Source of the DNA: a bacterium
Lineage (GTDB): Bacteria > Vulcanimicrobiota > Xenobia > Xenobiales > JADMJV01
Length of the DNA stretch: 64,000 bases
Direction: 5' to 3'
Assembly: GCA_030149525.1 (NCBI GenBank)
Contig: JASBRJ010000288.1
Coordinates: 55,140-119,139 of the forward strand
The notes under the pieces were generated by a model. The model saw only the letters and a program-made list of their open reading frames with translations, was not told where the DNA came from and ran no database searches. The translations under genes and the position numbers were made by a program. Positions 43,091 to 52,216 of the stretch are shown piece after piece; the stretch's first letter is position 1; every line of letters starts with the position of its first letter.

Positions 43091-44833
43091 TTAGTCGCGT
43101 ATCCAGGGTCTCCAGAGAAGTATGCGAGCACTGGCGGTGACTTCGCGAAGGAGATTGTTGAGATTGAAGGTGAGTTCCAGGCTGTCTTGCCGAGCGTCGA
43201 TGAGGGCTTTCAAGGCAGGGAGCAGTTTCTTTCTCAAATCAGGTCGGAGCGCTCGGGTGTATTCGGCGTTGGACCCCGCTCCACTGGCAGCGACGGCCCC
43301 CTCCAAAAGCTCCCTCACAAGGGGATCGAGAAAGCTCTCGGACAATTGGGCCTCTTCAAAGGTCCACTCCCTGCTCACTGTGTAGGCAGGCAATCCTCCC
43401 GGGTTGGTCCGGTCGACTGGCCAGGTTTTGGGTTGATTAACATCGTAATTTTTCTTGTCTTTCTTCCTTTTGGCAACTTTATTAGACACGAAGAGATCGA
43501 CTCCGGCAACGAACGCTCTCGGTGAATCACGGTCATTTCGAATGCTGAGACTAAATCCGTAAGTTCTATCGCCGGCGGCAAAGAGACCATCAGTGAAAGT
43601 GCCCCCCTCGGGCCCCCGAAGATTCATCTCCACCCCAGCCGGATTGTAGATAAATCGAACATTATCCAGGGTCACCGCCCCTTGCCGACCGTTTTTGCCG
43701 TTAGCCACTAGAGCGCCCACTACAGTAATATCGCTCGCCTCCACGTCGCCTTCGGCGTAGATCAAACCCTTGAAGTAGTTCCCATCGGGAGTCTGAGCAC
43801 TCAGTTGAATGTCTCCGCTGACCGCGAGAGCGATCTGATCGGACCCGGTCACATCGCTCCCGCCGTCGCCCACCTCCACATCACCGTCCACCAGAACAAA
43901 GCCGGTCCCCAGCAAAGCCCCCGTCACTTTCAGATCGCCTTCCACGCACAGGACCGAACCGTTAAGGTCGAGATCCCCAAAGACCGTTAGCGCTGAGGGA
44001 CTGTGACTGAACCATCCCTCGGGAAGAGTCAGGTTACCCTGGCTCACCGGCACCGGATAGGCCGTCCGAGTCAAGACCTCCATCTTTCCGGGAATATCAA
44101 GCTCGGGCATCTCCTTGAGGCTCGAGCCGGGCAACAACTCGCCTGCCACACCGGCTCCATCTTGCAGCACCACTTCTCCTGGGGCTCCCACCGAGCCGTT
44201 CACATAAGAATTGGCCGACAGAGTCACAGCAAGCCCTGAGGAGTTGGAGAACAAGTTCGCGGGCACCCGATCTTCCGGCGCAATCGATTCTCCGTCTCCA
44301 CCTTGGTAAGCCGATCCGAGGCTCACCCCTGTGAGGTAGAGCCCGGAAGCTTCCACCTTTCCGGTAGCCATTAGACCCTCGGGAAACGGGGGATGATGAT
44401 AAATACACTCCATCCACTGCTCGACATCTCCTACCCTCCCCCGGGCCACCAAATGGACGGAGTCCTCAGGAACGGTTCGACCTCTGGCTCCCACCGCCGA
44501 AGTCTCGTGGTTCGGGTCCAGGAAACGGTAGGTGGAGTAGTCTGAAGGGAACTCGGAGCGGTCAAAGGTGACAATTCCCTCCGCGTCTTCAAGCCCCAGG
44601 AAGGTCACCTCCACTCGGCCCTCCGGCAAAGCCTTGTAGTCGTTTGCGGCCAGACGAGCCATCGTTTCCGAGAGGGCGGCTTCGGCTAAATTCTGGGCGT
44701 GTTGAATCTGTTCTACCCGCTCGGCCGCTTGAAGATGGGAGAGCGTTGCCGTCACCGCCGTGAAAAGCACCAGCACGAGCACCACCATACAGGCCAGGAC
44801 CGTCCCCAGAGCAAATCCGTGGTCTCTCCTCAC
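43091..44833 (-). CDS. PilX-like protein with beta-solenoid passenger
   Basis: A 580-residue protein; GTG at 44833 overlaps the gspF-like stop (GTGA). HGFALGTVLACMVVLVLVLF is a prepilin-like N-terminus, followed by LAEAALSETMARLAAND, typical of PilX. Residues about 175-400 hold many short turns such as GDLDLNGSVLCVEGDLKV and GTGFVLVDGDVEVGDG, which fit a polymer-forming beta-solenoid. The gene at 10810 has the same two-part layout. It is in an operon with GspF and FHA-SARP genes, so it probably belongs to the same pilus-like machine. Confidence 0.7.
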   Translation of the reverse strand: MRRDHGFALGTVLACMVVLVLVLFTAVTATLSHLQAAERVEQIQHAQNLAEAALSETMARLAANDYKALPEGRVEVTFLGLEDAEGIVTFDRSEFPSDYSTYRFLDPNHETSAVGARGRTVPEDSVHLVARGRVGDVEQWMECIYHHPPFPEGLMATGKVEASGLYLTGVSLGSAYQGGDGESIAPEDRVPANLFSNSSGLAVTLSANSYVNGSVGAPGEVVLQDGAGVAGELLPGSSLKEMPELDIPGKMEVLTRTAYPVPVSQGNLTLPEGWFSHSPSALTVFGDLDLNGSVLCVEGDLKVTGALLGTGFVLVDGDVEVGDGGSDVTGSDQIALAVSGDIQLSAQTPDGNYFKGLIYAEGDVEASDITVVGALVANGKNGRQGAVTLDNVRFIYNPAGVEMNLRGPEGGTFTDGLFAAGDRTYGFSLSIRNDRDSPRAFVAGVDLFVSNKVAKRKKDKKNYDVNQPKTWPVDRTNPGGLPAYTVSREWTFEEAQLSESFLDPLVRELLEGAVAASGAGSNAEYTRALRPDLRKKLLPALKALIDARQDSLELTFNLNNLLREVTASARILLWRPWIRD

Positions 44834-45879
44834 AACGTTTCCGCCAAACGTATGATGGGGAGCAAACAACCCAAGGCAAAGATGGCCACGAAAGCGCCTA
44901 AACAGAACAGTACCATCGGCTCTACGAATTTCGTCACCATTTCCATTCGACTGGTCACCTCGGCCTTCAAGAGCTCAGCTGCCCGCTCCATCAGAAACGG
45001 GAGGGTTCCGCTCTGTTCCCCTGCCTCCACCGACTCCAGGGCCATCTGAGGCAAGAACTCTGAAGATTCCAAGGCCTGTCTCACACCGAGTCCCTCTATC
45101 AGGGAGTTCTTAATCGCAGGACCCTTAAGTTCTGCCGTGGGAGAGCCGGTTGCGGCAGCAGAAAGTACGGCACACTGGGTTATGGGAAGTCCACAATCAT
45201 AGGTCAAAGCAAACATTCCTAAAAAACGGTAGGACACCACTGTTTTCCAGAAATCGCCCACCACCGGAATCGACCACAAACTTTTCTCGTAGAGCTCAAA
45301 CAGACGTCGCCCATGGCCTTGATTGACGACCCAAATCCCACCCATCACCAACAACGCCAAAAGACCCAAAGCCACCGGGGATCCCACAAGGGAGGAGAAA
45401 CTCAGAAGCCATCTGGTGAGAAGCGGTGGTTCACTGGTCAAAGCCACGACCTGCTCCAGCAGATCGGCCAGAACCAGGGGCGGGATGAGCATCACTCCCA
45501 CAAGCGTTAGAACAGCGATACCGAGAGGATAGGTCAACTGGCTTCTTATTTTAGCAGCCATTTCCCAATTTGATTCTTTTTGAGAGGCCAGGCGCTCCAG
45601 AATAAGGCAGAGCTTGCCACTCCGGTAACCGATTTCGAGCATCTTAACAGAAACAGGATCAAAAAGAGCCCTCTCTGAGGAAACCGCCTGATGAAGAGCC
45701 TGACCTCGAACCAAATTCTGGGCGATCCGCTGGCTGGCGAAACCGATCTCCGGATCTTCGGGCTCCCGGGCCAAGAACTCAAAGATAGCGAAGAGGGGAA
45801 CCCCCGCACCCATCATGGTGGCCACGGAACGATAGAATGTGACCACACGACCAGAAGGTATAGCACCATGATTCGACAC
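44830..45879 (-). CDS. gspF: GspF/PilC-type assembly platform protein
   Basis: A 349-residue polytopic protein. Two T2SSF domains are visible: MMGAGVPLFAIFEFLAREP...MLEIGYRSGKLC at the start and ALTYDCGLPITQCAVLSAAA...ALESVEAGEQSGTLPFLMERAAELLKAEV near the end, the latter being the GspF signature. It forms the membrane platform that recruits pilins and the assembly ATPase; no GspE ATPase is seen nearby. Three or four membrane helices. It overlaps the PilX-like gene and follows FHA-SARP by eight bases. Confidence 0.88.
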   Translation of the reverse strand: MSNHGAIPSGRVVTFYRSVATMMGAGVPLFAIFEFLAREPEDPEIGFASQRIAQNLVRGQALHQAVSSERALFDPVSVKMLEIGYRSGKLCLILERLASQKESNWEMAAKIRSQLTYPLGIAVLTLVGVMLIPPLVLADLLEQVVALTSEPPLLTRWLLSFSSLVGSPVALGLLALLVMGGIWVVNQGHGRRLFELYEKSLWSIPVVGDFWKTVVSYRFLGMFALTYDCGLPITQCAVLSAAATGSPTAELKGPAIKNSLIEGLGVRQALESSEFLPQMALESVEAGEQSGTLPFLMERAAELLKAEVTSRMEMVTKFVEPMVLFCLGAFVAIFALGCLLPIIRLAETL

Positions 45880-45887
45880 CGTGGTTA

Positions 45888-47195
45888 TTATATCTCAGAG
45901 TCGTCCGATCGGCTTCCGATCCAACTCAGGAAAATATCCGAGGGGCGGTCGCCCGTCTCGTTCATCAAGCGCTCGCTGTAGTCCTGAGACCAAAGAGAAA
46001 TCATATCGTTTCGATTCCAGCTTCGGGCCAGCTCAAAGCATGGTTGGTACACGAATTCTTCGAAGCTTACTACAGAGAGGGTGTTGGTAATGGAATCGAG
46101 GACGGTCTGTTGCTGAGACCTGTCCAATCTGAGCCTGCCGACGCGATCCAACCAGCGCAAGAACAGTTGCCGCCGGGGCGTTAAGCTCCAGCTCTCCTCC
46201 ATCTCCGGAAGCAACGGCGACCGGTGCCACTCCACTAACTCCGCCTCTCGAGCCCCCTGCTCACACCGATCCTGTAACTTCCAGATATCCACCGAACTGA
46301 ACAGATGTGAGCCCAGCCTGAGACTATCGGGCGTACGAACCACGAGTTCCTGGAACAGGTCGTCATCCATCTGGAGGTCGCTCTGAAGCGCCTTTAGGGC
46401 GTGACTCAAATTCTTACGTTGACGCACAGCCGGTCTCTCCGGCCACAGGTCTTCCAGCAACTGAGCGAGGGGAAGCGACTCTTCTCGGAGCAGTGCGAGA
46501 CGAGACAAAATCACCTTCGCCTTCTCCGTCTTGAGATGAACCTCGGTAGTCTTATTGAACAGTCGAAATCCGCCCAGCAGTTCTAGTCGCAAGAAACCTT
46601 GAGTCGTCGTGGGCGCTCTTTCCTGGACCCAAACCAAGGTGCATTTCCCCAATTGAATCCTGTCCCCGTGACAGAGAGCATGGACACTCCCGGGCAGCAA
46701 CCTCTCACCATTGAGGGCTGTGAGAGCCTGACTCTCTACCTCGATGAGAGCTGCACTTTCAGAGAGACGCAAGCTCGCGTGAGCTCTGCTGACACTCTGG
46801 TCAGAGAGGGTCACCTGGTTGTCTCTTCGTCCTTGCCGACCGATGCGAACAATCCCCGGTTCCAACTCCCAGCGCCGAGTGCGCACCCCTTGCTCTAAAA
46901 GAATCAGAGAGTACGGCGGAATCGTCCTCACGTCCACGATCCGACCCTCGGCGCCTGCCATCTTGAAACGTTCGCCGAGTCTTACAAGTCTCTCCTGAGA
47001 ATCCACCATGAGTCGCACTTTGCCTTCTGCCAGAAGCTCCACCAACCACTCCCTTTCAAGAGACAATCGAGTCACCCGGTCCAGTAGCGGAAACAGAAGA
47101 AGCTCTTCGCCGGCCAGGATCTCGAGACGCAAAAAACGCGGGTCCTCGGGAAGTCGCTCCAATTCCGTTCGGAGAGTGGAATCCTCGAGACTCAT
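45888..47195 (-). CDS. FHA plus SARP/BTAD-like transcriptional regulator
   Basis: A 435-residue protein. ATG at 47195 overlaps the TGA of the upstream flavoenzyme (ATGA). The middle has an FHA domain (VRIGRQGRRDNQVTLSDQ, SVSRAHASLRL). Residues 195-300 (FLRLELLGGFRLFNK, EKAKVILSRLALLREESLP, QLLEDLWPE, NLSHALKALQSDL) form the OmpR-like winged helix of SARP regulators, and the remainder is a BTAD-like helical domain. An FHA-SARP fusion would couple phosphothreonine recognition, perhaps of the kinases at 36867-39915, to transcription. It lies in the pilus-like operon. Confidence 0.75.
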   Translation of the reverse strand: MSLEDSTLRTELERLPEDPRFLRLEILAGEELLLFPLLDRVTRLSLEREWLVELLAEGKVRLMVDSQERLVRLGERFKMAGAEGRIVDVRTIPPYSLILLEQGVRTRRWELEPGIVRIGRQGRRDNQVTLSDQSVSRAHASLRLSESAALIEVESQALTALNGERLLPGSVHALCHGDRIQLGKCTLVWVQERAPTTTQGFLRLELLGGFRLFNKTTEVHLKTEKAKVILSRLALLREESLPLAQLLEDLWPERPAVRQRKNLSHALKALQSDLQMDDDLFQELVVRTPDSLRLGSHLFSSVDIWKLQDRCEQGAREAELVEWHRSPLLPEMEESWSLTPRRQLFLRWLDRVGRLRLDRSQQQTVLDSITNTLSVVSFEEFVYQPCFELARSWNRNDMISLWSQDYSERLMNETGDRPSDIFLSWIGSRSDDSEI

Positions 47196-48451
47196 GAGCT
47201 TTTTGGCAACAGGCAATCCGGGTTCAGTTCGGACAGAGAGCGGACTCCGGAGAGACCCATGGTGAGTCGAAGATCGGCCTGGTAGTTCTGTAATAGTTCA
47301 GCCACCCCACGCTCTCCATCGACGGCCAGGGCGTAGGCGAACGGCCTGCCGATACCCACCGCTTTCGCCCCCAGACAGAGCGCTTTAAAGATATCGGCTC
47401 CTCCCCGCACACCGCTGTCGAAAAGTATGGGAACTTTGTTCTTCACCACGCGAGCCACCTCGGCCAGAGCATCCAGAGCCCCCACAGCCCCGTCCACCTG
47501 GCGACCACCATGATTTGAGACGTAGATGGCGTCCACGCCGTGATCGAGGGCTTTGAGAGCGTCGTCGGGAGCCAGGATCCCTTTGAGGACAATCGGAAGC
47601 TTGGTGTGTTGGCGGAGAAACGTGAGGTTTTTCCAGGAGAGACTGGCCCGGGAATAGATGGCGATGAATTTGCGGACCGCCTCCACCGCTCTTCTCGTTT
47701 TCATGTTCTCCAGCGTGCTTCCGGGATAACGCTTGCTCATCTGATAAAGGTTAGACAGAGAGGTGAGAGTGATCTTGGGAGGCTCAAGTTCCGGCTCCGG
47801 GTCTTTCAGAAGTTCTTGAAAAACCGGATCGGTGACATATTGAGCGATACCGCGACCGGCTAAGAACGGAAGGTAGGCCAGATCCAGGTCGCGGATGCGC
47901 CAACCCAACATGGTGGTATCCAGAGTCACCAAAATGGCTCGACATCCGCAGTCTTCGGCTCTTTTCACCAGACTTGCCACAAGCTCGTCACTCTTGCTCC
48001 AGTAAAGTTGAAACCAGCGTACACCGTCTCCCATCGCCGAGGCGCACTCCTCCATACTCACCGAGGCCTGGTTGGAGAACGTCACGGGCACACCCACGGT
48101 TGAAGCAGCCTTTGCCACGGCAAGGTCTGCCTGGGGATGAAAGAGATCGAGGACTCCAATGGGACAGGTGAAGACGGGCGAGTTCAGGGTGTTGCCGAAA
48201 AGAGAAAGGCTGGTGTCGCAGCCGGAGACGTCTCTCAACATTCGAGGAAGAATCTTATAGCGATCCAGGGCGCGCCTGTTCTCCCCAATGGTGGTCTCTC
48301 GACCCGCGCCTCCGGCGATATAAGCGAACGCCTCAGGAGAAACCCTGCGGCGGGCGGCCTCTTCGAGTTTTTCGTGGTCGATGGGAACAGTGGGTTTCCG
48401 ACCTCTGGCTCCATCGAGATAGATTCTTCTTTGACGTTCCGGGGTGCTCAA
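47192..48451 (-). CDS. FMN-dependent 2-hydroxyacid oxidase (lactate 2-monooxygenase-like)
   Basis: A 419-residue FMN enzyme of the glycolate/lactate oxidase family. FAYIAGGAGRETT, PVFTCPIGVLDLFHPQADLA and WFQLYWSKSDE fit lactate 2-monooxygenase; LVTLDTTMLGWRIRDLDLAY is typical of that clade. The active site is SNHGGRQVDGAVGALDALAE (catalytic His and substrate Arg), and DSGVRGGADIFKAL binds FMN phosphate. It would oxidise L-lactate or a related 2-hydroxy acid, releasing H2O2 or acetate plus CO2. Its stop overlaps the FHA-SARP start (ATGA). Confidence 0.85.
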   Translation of the reverse strand: MSTPERQRRIYLDGARGRKPTVPIDHEKLEEAARRRVSPEAFAYIAGGAGRETTIGENRRALDRYKILPRMLRDVSGCDTSLSLFGNTLNSPVFTCPIGVLDLFHPQADLAVAKAASTVGVPVTFSNQASVSMEECASAMGDGVRWFQLYWSKSDELVASLVKRAEDCGCRAILVTLDTTMLGWRIRDLDLAYLPFLAGRGIAQYVTDPVFQELLKDPEPELEPPKITLTSLSNLYQMSKRYPGSTLENMKTRRAVEAVRKFIAIYSRASLSWKNLTFLRQHTKLPIVLKGILAPDDALKALDHGVDAIYVSNHGGRQVDGAVGALDALAEVARVVKNKVPILFDSGVRGGADIFKALCLGAKAVGIGRPFAYALAVDGERGVAELLQNYQADLRLTMGLSGVRSLSELNPDCLLPKSS

Positions 48452-48631
48452 GGTTTATACTGCTCCGCTTATCAGCTTCGAAAACGGCCACCTCATCCCT
48501 ACCTACTAGGTCATGTCGGAAAGGCTGTAGAAATTGTCGGGTAAGGGATGGGTGACACAATTCTTGGGAGAATTCGTCACCTCATAAAAAAATAGAAGGA
48601 TTTTCAATTTTTGAATGAGAATTTTTCTCTT

Positions 48632-49738
48632 ATGAGATGTGTTTTTACAATTTTTCTGTTGCTGACAGCCATGGCGTGGGCGCAAAACGATCCGGTCGTT
48701 TTCACCCGCACGACGGTTCATGGTGCCAAGATTAACCTGGTCACCATCGACCTCAACTCCGACGATGTGGACATTCGACCGATCCTCGCCCCTCCCGGCA
48801 CAACCCGAAGCTTTCAAGGTTTGCTCAATCAGGGAGAAGGCGCCTACACCGCCATCACCGGCACTTTCTTCGATCCCGCGACAGCCATTACGGTGGGCAA
48901 CGTGGTTCACAACGGCCGCCTGATGACCGAAGGTTCGGTGGGGAGCGTCCTCACCATCGACGAGAAGAAAAACGCCTCGGTGCGATCTCTGGAAGGCAAA
49001 ATGGGCCGCCACATCGACTGGGCCGGCACCAAATTCGCCGTCTCCGCGGGCCCCACACTGCTTCGCAGCGGTGAACTGACCATTAGCCCCAAGGCCGAAG
49101 GCTTCAAAGACCGCGGCCTCTGGGGCGCTCGCATGCGGGCTGCTATGGGTGTCACCGCTGAAAACAAGCTGCTTCTTCTCACCAGTCGGGAACCGGTAGG
49201 CTTGCATCACCTGGCTCGCATCTTCCAGGATCTGGGAGCTGTCGACGCCGTAAACCTGGATGGTGGAAGCTCCACCGCTCTCTATCACGACGGTAAAGTG
49301 GTTTCTCGACCCGGACGACAACTCACCAATCTCATCGCCATCTACGCCAAAGGCGCAGCACCCGATCAATCACGCCAACTGTCGGCTCAATATGCCCGAG
49401 CCTACAATCACTACATGAAGGGATCGCGGCTGTACAAAAGCGGTTCTCTGACCCTGGCTCACTCTCAGGTGAGAAAAGCACTCTCAATGGCCCCCGACCG
49501 ACCCCCCTACTGGGAAACCCTCGGCGAGATTCTAGAATCCTCCAAGAAGGTCGAGGAAGCGGCTGTCTCCTACATCAAAGCCGCCGAACTCTACTTTGAA
49601 CGTTCTCAAGACGACGGCGCGCGACGATGTGCCGTGGCCGGCTTCCGGCTGGCTCCTCAGCTCAGAGACGACTATCCCGAGCTGAACGAACTGGCTCCGC
49701 TTGAGGCCTACCGCGCCTCTCAGCGCACGGCGGAATAA
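48632..49738 (+). CDS. Secreted phosphodiester glycosidase (NAGPA) with TPR tail
   Basis: A 368-residue exported protein starting MRCVFTIFLLLTAMAWAQN; an in-frame TTG at 48611 would put polar residues before the signal. Residues 45-255 match NAGPA: AITGTFFDPA, VSAGPTLLRSGE, MRAAMGVTAENKLLLLT, AVDAVNLDGGSSTALYHDG. Family members remove sugars from phosphodiester-linked glycans or hydrolyse cell-wall modifications. Residues 270-350 hold TPR-like helices (LTLAHSQVRKALSMAPDRPP). It ends at a strong terminator shared with the convergent peptidase. Confidence 0.85.
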   Translation: MRCVFTIFLLLTAMAWAQNDPVVFTRTTVHGAKINLVTIDLNSDDVDIRPILAPPGTTRSFQGLLNQGEGAYTAITGTFFDPATAITVGNVVHNGRLMTEGSVGSVLTIDEKKNASVRSLEGKMGRHIDWAGTKFAVSAGPTLLRSGELTISPKAEGFKDRGLWGARMRAAMGVTAENKLLLLTSREPVGLHHLARIFQDLGAVDAVNLDGGSSTALYHDGKVVSRPGRQLTNLIAIYAKGAAPDQSRQLSAQYARAYNHYMKGSRLYKSGSLTLAHSQVRKALSMAPDRPPYWETLGEILESSKKVEEAAVSYIKAAELYFERSQDDGARRCAVAGFRLAPQLRDDYPELNELAPLEAYRASQRTAE

Positions 49739-49750
49739 CCTCTGCCGGAA

Positions 49751-49782
49751 AAAAAGGCCGCTCGACATCGAGCGGCCTTTTT
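49751..49782. terminator. Intrinsic terminator between convergent genes
   Basis: AAAGGCCGCTCGA (49753-49765) pairs with TCGAGCGGCCTTT (49768-49780); an A-run precedes and five T follow on the + strand. Suitable for both the NAGPA gene and the convergent peptidase gene. Confidence 0.9.
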
Positions 49783-51570
49783 CTATTTCTTCGTCGGATC
49801 CAGAACGCTCTGGGTAAAATTCAGCATCAACTGCTGCCAGCGAACCTTGGTGTCGGCTTCCATAGCGTGACCTCCCTCGAACCATTCCAACTGAATTCGC
49901 TTGCCCGCCTCTCTCATCTTCTGCTCAAAGAGGCGAGCCTGTCGAGGTGGAGTGCGGGAATCGTTCTTGCCCTGTAAGAGCAGGACGGGTGCTTGGATAT
50001 CTTCCACGAAGTTGATAGGTGAACTGTTGTGATAGCGCTCACCGACCTCCTCCGGGGAACCACCGAACCAGTTGCGGAAGGCACCTTGAAGAGCCGCCGA
50101 GGCATCACGGTAAGTCTCGGTCCAGTCGGTAAGAGCCACACCGGCCATGCCGCCTGCCCACAAATCCGGGCACTTGGCCAAACCCCACAAGGTGAGAAAC
50201 CCCCCGTAAGATTCCCCGTTCAAGAAGATGGCATCGGGGTCGGCCCCGGCGTGTTCCACCAGGAAGTTGCGTGCAGCCACCAGATCCTCCAACTCGTAGT
50301 GTCCCAGGTTGCCCCAGATCATTTCTTGGAAGCGACAGCCGAATGTGGTGGAACCTCGGTAGTTGATGCTAAGGAAGGCAAATCCGTGATCAAGCCATGC
50401 TTGAGCCGAGGGACAGAACGCCTCCGTCATGACCAGATGTGGGCCCCCGTGAATGGAGAGGATGGTGGGGAACGGTCCTTCGCCTTGCGGTTGGGCCAGC
50501 CAGGCTTGGACGGAGGTACCGTCTGAAGACTCGAAATTGACGTTACGCCAGGGGTGAGTAGGTGGGGGGTCCTCTCCCATAAGAACCTCTGTTTCTTTGC
50601 CGTAGCTTTCCAGGCGGAGCGGCGTCTGAGAATCCTGGCGGTGAGCATAAACATTCCCATTCGGGCCAAAGTAAGCGTATCGCGCGTAAGAACCCCCATA
50701 TTCGCCGAAAGCTCCTGGAGGATGGTCGATCTTAGAAGTTCTTTTTTCTGTCAGGTTGTAGCAAACAAGACTCTGTTCTCCGTTCAGGAATCGGGAGAGC
50801 AGAAGACGCTCGCCGTCTGCCGACCAATCGAGTGGAGTGATTTCTCCGTCTTCGATATCCAGCCACTCACGCTCGCCGGTGAGCGGATTCCAGAGAAGTG
50901 GGATTCGCCGCCCACCTTTGAGGCCGGAGGCGAGAACAGAACGGTCGTTTGCCACCGGCGAGAAAGCGGTCAGCCAGAAGTTGCTCCCCGGTCCGTCCCA
51001 CAGTCGTGCACCATCGGTGCCATCGGAATCAAAGACCCGGACCGCATAGTGACGCCGTCCGGTCTTTTCCGTCGACATCACCGCCAGAAGCTTGCCGTCG
51101 GCGGAGATTCTGCTCTTGATGAACTCTCGTTGGGCGCGATAGACAAGTTTTGTTTCCAGGCTGTCGGCGTCGATAGTTCGCAGGCTATAACCCTCACCGC
51201 AGGCCGTGTTTAAGGCAATGACCTTGCCATCCCCGCTGGTAGACAGGCCGACGATGGTGTAGGCGGGCAGTTGGGCTGTGAGATCTAGACTCTCCCCTCC
51301 CTCAAACGGAACCCGGGCCAGGTGACCCACCTCGTTACCCTGATCGTCGTTCAGGTAATAGACCCAGCGTCCCAGCGGATCGATCACACGATTCACAGCA
51401 AACAAAACCACGCCGTGGGGTCGATGAACCAAAGGTCGCAGTTCACCGGTCTTGAGATCCCAGGCGGCCAGATCTTTTCCTACCACCGCAAGGCCCCGGT
51501 CGGGCCTCTTCTGCGCCACTTCCGACCAGGGAAACTGAGACACATGAAAACGGGATTTCCAATCAAACAT
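49783..51570 (-). CDS. S9 prolyl-oligopeptidase / acylaminoacyl peptidase
   Basis: A 595-residue serine peptidase without signal peptide. The first 330 residues are beta-propeller-like (WVYYLNDDQGNEVGHLAR and similar WD-like blades). The C-terminal alpha/beta-hydrolase has LNGESYGGFLTLWGLAK (nucleophile Ser), LLQGKNDSRTPP (Asp) and EGGHAME (His). S9 enzymes cleave short peptides, often after proline or from acylated N-termini, in the cytoplasm. The size and domain order are normal for S9C-like members. Confidence 0.9.
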   Translation of the reverse strand: MFDWKSRFHVSQFPWSEVAQKRPDRGLAVVGKDLAAWDLKTGELRPLVHRPHGVVLFAVNRVIDPLGRWVYYLNDDQGNEVGHLARVPFEGGESLDLTAQLPAYTIVGLSTSGDGKVIALNTACGEGYSLRTIDADSLETKLVYRAQREFIKSRISADGKLLAVMSTEKTGRRHYAVRVFDSDGTDGARLWDGPGSNFWLTAFSPVANDRSVLASGLKGGRRIPLLWNPLTGEREWLDIEDGEITPLDWSADGERLLLSRFLNGEQSLVCYNLTEKRTSKIDHPPGAFGEYGGSYARYAYFGPNGNVYAHRQDSQTPLRLESYGKETEVLMGEDPPPTHPWRNVNFESSDGTSVQAWLAQPQGEGPFPTILSIHGGPHLVMTEAFCPSAQAWLDHGFAFLSINYRGSTTFGCRFQEMIWGNLGHYELEDLVAARNFLVEHAGADPDAIFLNGESYGGFLTLWGLAKCPDLWAGGMAGVALTDWTETYRDASAALQGAFRNWFGGSPEEVGERYHNSSPINFVEDIQAPVLLLQGKNDSRTPPRQARLFEQKMREAGKRIQLEWFEGGHAMEADTKVRWQQLMLNFTQSVLDPTKK

Positions 51571-51647
51571 GGCGGCGAATTCTCAAGTTTCAGTCCACAT
51601 CCTCGGTGGGCGAAGGTCAGCCCGGGTGGAAACCTGAAAAAAATGGT

Positions 51648-52106
51648 ATGAAAATTTGGGTCGACGCCGACGCCACGCCAAAAGATGTGAAACGTATCCT
51701 GTTCAAAGGAGCCGTTCGCGAAGAAACGCCGCTAACACTGGTTGCCAACGTTCCCCTCAGCTGCCCCGACAGCCCTTATTTATCGAGCCATGTGGTGGGT
51801 GAAGGCTTCAACGTCGCCGACGACTGGATCGCCGACAATGTGGAGCCCGGGGATCTCGTCATCACCGCCGACATCCCGCTCGCTGCCCGAGTGGTCGAAA
51901 AAGGCGGAGCCGCTCTCAACCCCCGCGGAACTCTCTACACCGACGCCAATATCGCAGGCATCCTGGCCACCCGAAATCTCATGGACGACCTCAGAGGCGC
52001 AAGCCTCATAGAAGGGGGCGGACCGCCTCCCTATACCAAAAAGGATGTGCAGAAATTTGCTTCTGCTTTCAATGCTTATATGGTGTCGGCCCGCAATACT
52101 GGTTGA
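51648..52106 (+). CDS. UPF0178/YaiI family protein (DUF188)
   Basis: A 152-residue protein. MKIWVDADATPKDVKRILFK, VVGEGFNVADDWIADNV, LVITADIPLAARVVEKG and RNLMDDLRG are the conserved blocks of the YaiI/YqxD family, which has a PIN-like fold with clustered Asp residues. Function is not firmly established. ATG at 51648 begins the family alignment; an earlier in-frame start is unlikely. Divergent from the S9 peptidase. Confidence 0.9.
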   Translation: MKIWVDADATPKDVKRILFKGAVREETPLTLVANVPLSCPDSPYLSSHVVGEGFNVADDWIADNVEPGDLVITADIPLAARVVEKGGAALNPRGTLYTDANIAGILATRNLMDDLRGASLIEGGGPPPYTKKDVQKFASAFNAYMVSARNTG

Positions 52107-52216
52107 GTTTTCAAGCAGGGAGCGCTATTGCATCATCAACTTCTTGCTCTTCTGTTGAAGCTCGTCAGAGACACTACCACGCTTCTGGATAGCCTTCTCT
52201 CTTGCCATACGGAAAT

